From assembly GCF_016808335.1 (NCBI RefSeq), contig NC_053141.1, forward strand, positions 18,235,756 through 18,299,755: 64,000 nucleotides of DNA, in the 5' to 3' direction. The notes beneath the pieces are model-generated. The model did no database searches. It was not told the origin of the DNA and worked only from the letters and a program-made list of their open reading frames with translations. Below, piece by piece: positions 58,137-64,000 of this stretch. The position numbers and the translations under genes are program-made. Source of the stretch: Panicum virgatum. Its lineage: Eukaryota; Streptophyta; Magnoliopsida; Poales; Poaceae. The stretch's first letter is position 1; every line of letters starts with the position of its first letter.

Positions 58137-59628
58137 TGTTGACGGTGCTTAAGTGCCAAATCCGACCGTCAACTATACTCAATAATAAAGGAAAACTATA
58201 TGCCTTACTCACATATTTGTATCACTAACCTTGCTTCACAGTTGTTTTTGAGTTTTGTACATTTCAGATGAGTAAGAGCGGAATAAGAAGAAAACACGCA
58301 GCAGACGCCACACAACTACGCAAAAGATCGCATCCGGCGTCACCCACTTACAAGGAGGGCCCATCTGGCAGAGCAAACGGGCGCGCCATGCATAATACAT
58401 ACAAAAGAAGATACGAGGGCCCCACCTGTCAGCCTGCCAGAGGAGGATAAGGACGAGGGCCTGCCAGGTGGGGTCGGCTGAACCCAGGGTTCAGCCAAAC
58501 CTGGCCTGGCTCCCGTCCAGGTGCACTTCGAGGAGGAGTCACCCCCAAGGCACCTGATCACCTTCCATACGTGCGTACCTCCAAGTAGTATAAATAGGCC
58601 TCTCCTCCACCCCCCCCCCCCTCAACACACACACTTCATTTCCACCATTCCAAGAAGGCTCTCCACTCTCTTGCTCTCTTAGCTAGGTAGTGGAGTTAGG
58701 CTGGTTCTTCTTTAGCGAGCAAGTCGTCCTCAGGGTCATTGAGCAATCCTCGGCTCCCGGTATGGCTTTGTATCCGACTTGTCAGACTTCTATTCATAAT
58801 ATAGATATATGCCATGGTTGCTTTACTATCTTGATAGTTTATCAATCAATGTTTAGTTCGTTCATGAGTTATGCAAAGGTCTTGGTTAGGCCAGATGATC
58901 CGGGTACGGATAAAGGTTCGTTGTGCTTTCGGGCTTGCTCTAGTGTTTTACTCGTCCATCCGAAGGGTGGGAGACATGAGGACACTAGAGTAGTGACCTC
59001 ATACACGAGCGTGGTGCTCGAGTATGCGGGATCCTTCGGATATAACCGTGCTCCACGGTGTGACTGGGGTAGACGGTAGGTGGTGACAGCTCTGTCCGTC
59101 CGGCGTAACAGCTGTGTTGCGTTTAGCGTATTCCCCGTACGTTCGGGTTCGGTGTAGGAGTTCATGCAAAGAGGTAACGGGAGTCGATGTACTCTGGTGC
59201 GGGACCTTCTCCCCGCTATCCCATTTTCCTAGCACCTGTAGTCCTAACCATGTCCTAACATAACCCCAGCTTTGGATAGAAGCACTAGGACACTTAACCT
59301 AGCCTAAGCTCTAGCTGACTTAACATAGGATAGAGTAGTTCCTCTCTTTCGTCGTTTCTCAATTTTATTCCTTCCTCTTGGAGTGTGGAAGTGTGATGTG
59401 TTGCATTACCCTAGCTTATTCTTTACCTAGACTTACCCTTGTTAAAGTTTTGCCTATTGCTTGAGGCACAATGTCATGGTTAATGTTAAGTACAATACCT
59501 TTGCCGCTGCCGTCCTTTGGGACACAAATAAATGAAGATACCCTTACTCTCTGGGTGAAATACTACAACGGTATATCCGTGCGCTTGCGGATCCATCTGT
59601 AATCGTATTGATTATACCACGAGAGTGG
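58137..59628 (+). repeat. 3' LTR of Athila 2, interrupted
   Basis: Same start as the 5' LTR; TATAAATA at 58589. Carries about 150-170 bp (roughly 59235-59400) absent from the 5' copy and lacks some 13 bp near 58573. Cut at 59628; the rest lies beyond the window. Confidence 0.82.
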
Positions 59629-61193
59629 TGTTGACGCTTGCTAACGTCTCATTTCAAGGTTCACTGGGAGCCTGAAATCATGAGAATAATGTCTCATACA
59701 TGCCTATCTTATCCAGAAAGAGCCAATTCCATGTTTCCTCTTAGAAATCTTGCTACATTGGAGTTTGGCCAGAAATGCAGGTAAAACAAGCTTTAGACGT
59801 CAAGATACAAACCCGACCATCAGAGCAGGCTATCAGCTCCTGCATGAGCATATAAAGGACGAGCGTCAACACTAGTGGTAGGAGTTATTACTAACAAATT
59901 CCACAGAGTGTTGCTGTATATTTATGTGCAGGTTGCTTATGCTTGGAAATGAGAAGAGAATGCTGCCCATGAGCAAGGTGACACGTCATGGATCTGAGGC
60001 AACAACTTCTCGACGAATCAGATGCGTTCACGAGGATCTACGAGCCCACTAGAGCACCAAAACTGACTCGAGAGAGGCCCTTACCCATATACATGACATG
60101 GGGGCCCACCTAACAGTCTTCTGACCAAAGACCGGGGCCAACAGAGCCAGCCCATGGTCGGCTGACCAGCTAGGTTGGCCGGCCCAGTGTTGACGGCCCA
60201 CGGGCCTCACCGCCTCTCAGATGACATGTGGCGAGGTGTGGTCGGTCCCCAATGGCGGTTTGGCTCATTTCTCGGGCAAGAGGCTGGTGGCTCCCTCCTA
60301 TAAATACAAGGGGAGGGGTTGAGAATACAACACACACACACACACACACACACCACACCATATCTTCTCTTGAGTTCTCACTTGAGTGAGAGTTGTCTTA
60401 GGGAGTTTAGGAGTAGAGGTACTCAGGAGGGGCACCGGTAACGGCGCTCTTCTCCAAATTGTACCTCTACGAGAGTGAGGGAGATAGTCGGGGGATGTGC
60501 CGGGCTTGTCGGCGCTCTTCTCCGCTGGTACCTCGACGGATGCTTATTCGGTTGTAAGTGTTTGAGACTTTCTTTGTTTATTTAGAATAAGAGTTTAGAT
60601 CGCAAGTTATCATCTCTACCTTATATTAGTTGATGTGTATGCTAGTGAGTAGCATTTGACTCTAGAGTGGGCTCCGGATAGAAAAGGATAACCCTGTACG
60701 CCTCTAGAGTTAGTAGGGAAAGGCGTAGACGTGGTATCTAGGCTGGACTATACTACTCAGTTGTCTGATAGTCCCACGGTTTGTAAAGGTATCCGGCAGG
60801 TGGTGACTGCCCTGTTCGAGCCTTTTAGTAATCCTCCATGTTCGGATATTGGATAGAGCATATATTGGAACTATCGGCTTGTATAAGCCGGTCGATACCA
60901 TTAGCTCGAAGTATAACGGCGACGTGATCTCTTCTTCTAAATATAGATTCTTGATCTTAGAAAGTCCTCTCTTTCCTATCCTCCTACACCAGCGGCCTAT
61001 TTGATTCTTTCTTAGAAAGTCCTCTCTTTCCTATCCTCCTACACCAGCGTGTGTGTCCTTGGACAGCCTGAACCCGTAGGTAGTGTACTCACATTTCCTA
61101 GTCGATACGATACCCTAGAATACTCTTGGGTGAAAGCTACAGCGGTATCCATGCGCTTGCGTATTTTATTCGTGATGTTACAAAATACCAACA
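59629..61193 (+). repeat. 5' LTR of Athila 3
   Basis: U3 has GGTCGGCTGACC and GGTTGGCCGGCC at about 60157-60183; TATAAATA at 60299; (CA)n at about 60331-60356 near the expected transcription start. R-U5 parallels the Athila 1 LTR. The end at CCAACA is approximate. Confidence 0.75.
60956..61049 (+). repeat. 55-bp-period duplication in the Athila 3 LTR
   Basis: The same 39 bp (starting CTTAGAAAGTCCTCTC) occurs at 60956 and 61011; only one counterpart exists in the Athila 1 LTR. Confidence 0.85.
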
Positions 61194-61200
61194 AGCTTTC

Positions 61201-61218
61201 TGGCGCCGTTGCCGGGGA
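61201..61218 (+). promoter_or_regulatory. Athila 3 primer binding site
   Basis: TGGCGCCGTTGCCGGGGA, the canonical Athila-lineage site. Confidence 0.85.
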
Positions 61219-61335
61219 ACGGCAGCTACATTATCTTCGGACTCAGTCGTCCTCGTATCTTTTCCATTTTCTTTCCTTCTACCTTTACCCCCGCTACCCA
61301 TAGAGCAGCTATCCTTTCCACAGCTCTCTACCCCA

Positions 61336-63176
61336 ATGGGCAAGTTCTTTGAGCCATCACCATCTTCCTCATCTAACCATGAACTCGACCCTGGCTTTAT
61401 AGCCATGGTTCGGAAGCGACCCTTCTCGGGAGAAATTCATGAAGATCCCTATGAGCATTTGCAAGAATTCGAGGAACTGTGTTCGGGTCTAGTAGTCCTA
61501 GGCATGACACAGGAAGCCTTGCGGTGGAAATTGTTTCCTTTCTCTCTTATAGAGAGCGCGGAGCAATGGTACACCGGCACGATAGGAAATATGAGCGGTG
61601 ATTGGGAGGAGCTTCGAGATTACTTTTGTTACTCGTTCTCCCTCACTAAACACATAGACTCCCTACGACTGACATCCTCGATTTTGAGCAATTAGAGAAG
61701 GAGTCCATAGGTGCAGCATGGGCTAGATTCTCACGCCTTTTGGCAACTATCCCAGACATGTCTATACCCGATGAAGTATCGTTGGAAGTTTTCTACTCGG
61801 GTTTAGACATGGAAACTGCCCTAGAGCTTGACGACGCCAGCGGAGGATGGTTCTTACACACAACTCCGGAAGAAGGAAGAGACATCCTAGATAGTTTCTT
61901 AGAAGACTCTTGCTTTGCTACCGACCATAGTGAACCCCGTCGGGAGGAATCCGCATCGAGCCATGAGAGTCTCTCAACATCCGAATCTGAGCCTTTATCT
62001 TCCACATCCCAATGTTCATTTGTTGAGCCCTCTCCCGAACCACGAACACCGAAGGAAGAAGAAATTCAACCTTCGAAGTTCTCTTCCTGATTCGAGGATG
62101 ATCCTTCGGAAAACATTCAAAATACCTCGAATCATCTTAGGCACGAGGAGCCTACAAAATCGATGTGTCTTTATGAGACCCTCGATAAAATTTTCCGCCA
62201 TACGCCCGCAATGGATTGGTCAAAGGAGGCAAAGCGTGCTTCTGAAGCAATTCAGATTAGCCCAACCTCTGCAACCATCCCTTGTTTTATGAAGGAAAAT
62301 GCCGTAGAAGCCCTTCATGACCCTTTTGCTGAGGTTTGCATCATACCCGAGTGCCTTTTGGACACTCTCGTGGGTAACAAGCCTCTAACCCCAACCGACA
62401 AGTACTTTAAAAGTCCATCCGGACTGTACTTTGAATGTCGGGGGATTGCAAGGGACGTGCCTATCATCGTAGACAAAATCGAGATGCATTTAGATTTTTA
62501 CATCTACGATATCCTCGATTTTGATCTTCTCCTAGGCCTCCCGCTAGAAAAACTTCTGGCATCTCATGGGAGCCTAAATGAAAAGCTTAGGGAAACAGGC
62601 TCTGCCACTGCTACTCCTTGTTTAGAAAATCTTCTGGCAAAGCCTCTTCCCGAGCACAACCCGCTCGAGGAGATAATGCACACATCTCCGTTCATATCAT
62701 CCGAGCCTGTTCTCTTGGGAGTTCTAGAATCCTCTGAAGAATTCGACTCGGAAGATAGCCTTCACTTTTATGAAGATGAACGTTCATCATCATCCTTGAC
62801 CGAGTTGAAGCCTCTTTCCGTCGGCCCAGACTATGTTGTTCTCAATCGTGATCGAGAAACAACATCAAGCTTTCACAATGCATCTCTTGAGATGGAGAAT
62901 CAATGGGCCAAAGAATCTTGTGAGGCGCCGACTCTGGAGTCCAATGAAAAGGATTCCTCAAATGAGCATGGGAATTTCACTTTTGACATACCCCGTAAAC
63001 CATGCTCATTCAATGCAACTCCAGAGTCAAGCATGCTTAGTGCACTGTGCACACATGAGGACTACAACCAACTCAAGGTCCTCTTTTGCAAAATCTTCAG
63101 AAGGTTGGTTGTAGATGCATATGTCTATCGTAAACATTGCAGATTTCGTGGGTGCACCGTGACACTAACCTTGTAG
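61336..63176 (+). pseudogene. gag: Athila 3 gag plus protease-like ORF, broken
   Basis: ATG 61336 (MGKFFEPSPSSSS). Gag domain at 61430-61850 (DPYEHLQEFEELC, KLFPFSLIESAEQWY). The frame shifts near 61670; the downstream frame then runs to TAG 63174 with one TGA at 62088. An acidic Ser-rich stretch is followed by a protease-like fold at about 62300-62560: IIPECLLD, LTPTDKYFKSPSGLYFEC and FDLLLGLPLE are present, but the catalytic DTG/DSG position reads DPF, so proteolysis is doubtful. This gag-plus-pseudo-protease layout is familiar from non-autonomous grass Gypsy elements. Confidence 0.8.
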
Positions 63177-64000
63177 AAAGCTTCATCAATTGGGGGTGAA
63201 ACAATGACTCATCACCAATGGTGGCTATAAGGGTTATCATGGTCGAGCTTATGACTAGAAACAAAGCACTGCCGGGAGATAGCCCGGACTATCATTTATT
63301 TATTTAGTTATTTAGTTCCCTTTCAATAAAAGCAAGAGCATGTTCTAGGATATATTTTTCCTTTGGGTATTTTTGGTCGCTAACCATTCCAGGGGAATAT
63401 CAAAGAGAATGATGGATAGACAACGCCTACGAACATGTGAGCTATACCGACTACAACACCTCAATATGCCTTGATGAAGGAACAGCTACAGAAGGAAACT
63501 TGAACTCCATACACTTGAAGTTTTGCAAACTCCAAGTGTGGGGGAGGTATGTGAGTACCCCGAAGTAAGTTCTTTTCTCAATTCATATCTTGTCTTGGAA
63601 TTGGTGTATGTCCTCGTATCTTGATCTATAAAAAAATGAAAAAAATGGGAGGAGTTGCCTTGGTGACAATATTATCTCCATCAACAAGATGCTGTGGTAA
63701 GTACTCTCAATGTCCTGCTTTTGACATTAAACAAAGCCCTGCCGGGAGGTCGCCCAAGGATCACCAGGTTCGTGCTCATGTCTATCTCTCTTTGAATAAA
63801 GCTCAATCATGCTTCATGCTCCCTTTATCTGTCCTTGTATATATGCTCTGGTTTGAATGTATGACGCAGCGCATACATTCATAGACCTTTTAAATCAAGC
63901 ATGGTGTTTGGCTTAAAATGTCTTCTTCAGTCAAACTGACATGGTGTCAAGTTTGATTGATGAACCTCAGAGTTAATACTTATAGATATTGGTTGCATAT
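63177..64000 (+). other. Non-coding region of Athila 3
   Basis: No RT or integrase frame. AAGTGTGGGGGAGG at about 63534 looks like a polypurine tract but is not followed by an LTR start. The phrase AAGC(A/C)CTGCCGGGAG recurs with variation at 63266 and 63735. Element end not in window. Confidence 0.5.

Larger units (their letters stand above)
50695..59628 (+). mobile_element. Athila 2: Athila-type element lacking RT and integrase
   Basis: 5' LTR, primer site, gag and protease-like region, then directly a promoter-like cassette, an accessory ORF, a 3' UTR and the 3' LTR. No RT, RNase H or integrase between 54381 and 58136. 3' LTR interrupted at 59628 by Athila 3. Probably non-autonomous, mobilised in trans. 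Confidence 0.82.
59629..64000 (+). mobile_element. Athila 3: Gypsy element with gag/protease-like ORF only, continues past window
   Basis: TGTTGACGC start, TATA box, primer site and gag/protease-like frame, then non-coding DNA to the window end. No RT in the 824 bp after the ORF. Inserted in the Athila 2 3' LTR (left flank AGTGG). Confidence 0.78.

Noticed and set aside
63534..63548. Polypurine tract marking the end of Athila 3
   Set aside because: Not followed by a TGTTGACGC-type LTR start; the element probably continues beyond the window.

Overview
The window is plant nuclear DNA from a grass (Poaceae), probably repeat-dense pericentromeric or intergenic heterochromatin of a panicoid-type genome. 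The evidence is the element content: Sirevirus-type Copia elements with a CACCGG-class palindromic U3, a Tekay-type chromovirus with a 3.85 kb LTR and a C-terminal chromodomain, several Athila-type Gypsy elements with the TGGCGCCGTTGCC primer site, a LINE 3' end and small DNA transposons. No convincing host gene, tRNA, rRNA or CRISPR array is visible. Species cannot be read from the sequence.

Layout. 1-7683: 3' part of Copia A (+), with gag, pol and the 3' LTR. 7684-8154: fragment of an unrelated LTR (-). 8155-10076: unassigned sequence with a hAT-like scrap. 10077-10414: 5' tip of an LTR (+). 10451-21964: Tekay element (-) with an extra ORF upstream of gag and a truncated 3' LTR. 21965-22779: LINE 3' end. 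22791-25972: AT-rich DNA with a MITE and a palindrome-rich tandem array. 25973-27110: LTR-like fragment. From 27111 to the end there is one nest. Athila 1 (-, starting with its 3' LTR at 27111) has been split by a hAT-like element (28139-29163), by a solo LTR (29568-31027, duplication GTGTC), by a Tekay solo LTR (31808-48275, duplication GGGTC) that itself holds complete Copia B (33697-46715, duplication ACATG), and by Athila 2 (50695 onward), whose 3' LTR is in turn interrupted at 59629 by Athila 3, which runs out of the window.

Function. Copia A, Copia B and the Tekay element carry gag and the protease, integrase, RT and RNase H domains. Copia A, Copia B and Athila 2 have decayed mostly by in-frame nonsense codons rather than frameshifts. 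The Tekay element has no internal stop and one apparent 1-base lesion; its two surviving LTR ends are identical by eye over 312 bp, so it is young. Athila 2 and Athila 3 show gag plus a protease-like region but no RT or integrase and look non-autonomous.

Most interesting: four elements carry an extra ORF of unknown function (Tekay, upstream of gag; Copia B, Athila 1 and Athila 2, after the pol position). In Copia B and Athila 2 this ORF is preceded, inside the element, by the same class of palindromic motif array that sits upstream of that element's own LTR TATA box, as if each ORF had acquired an LTR-like promoter. The two ORFs also look distantly related although the elements belong to different superfamilies. 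Athila 1 and Athila 2 share tandem 3' UTR stem-loops with the same CAAAGAA loop, and in Athila 2 a neighbouring stem shows a compensatory base-pair change. All calls are by eye; similarity searches were not possible.
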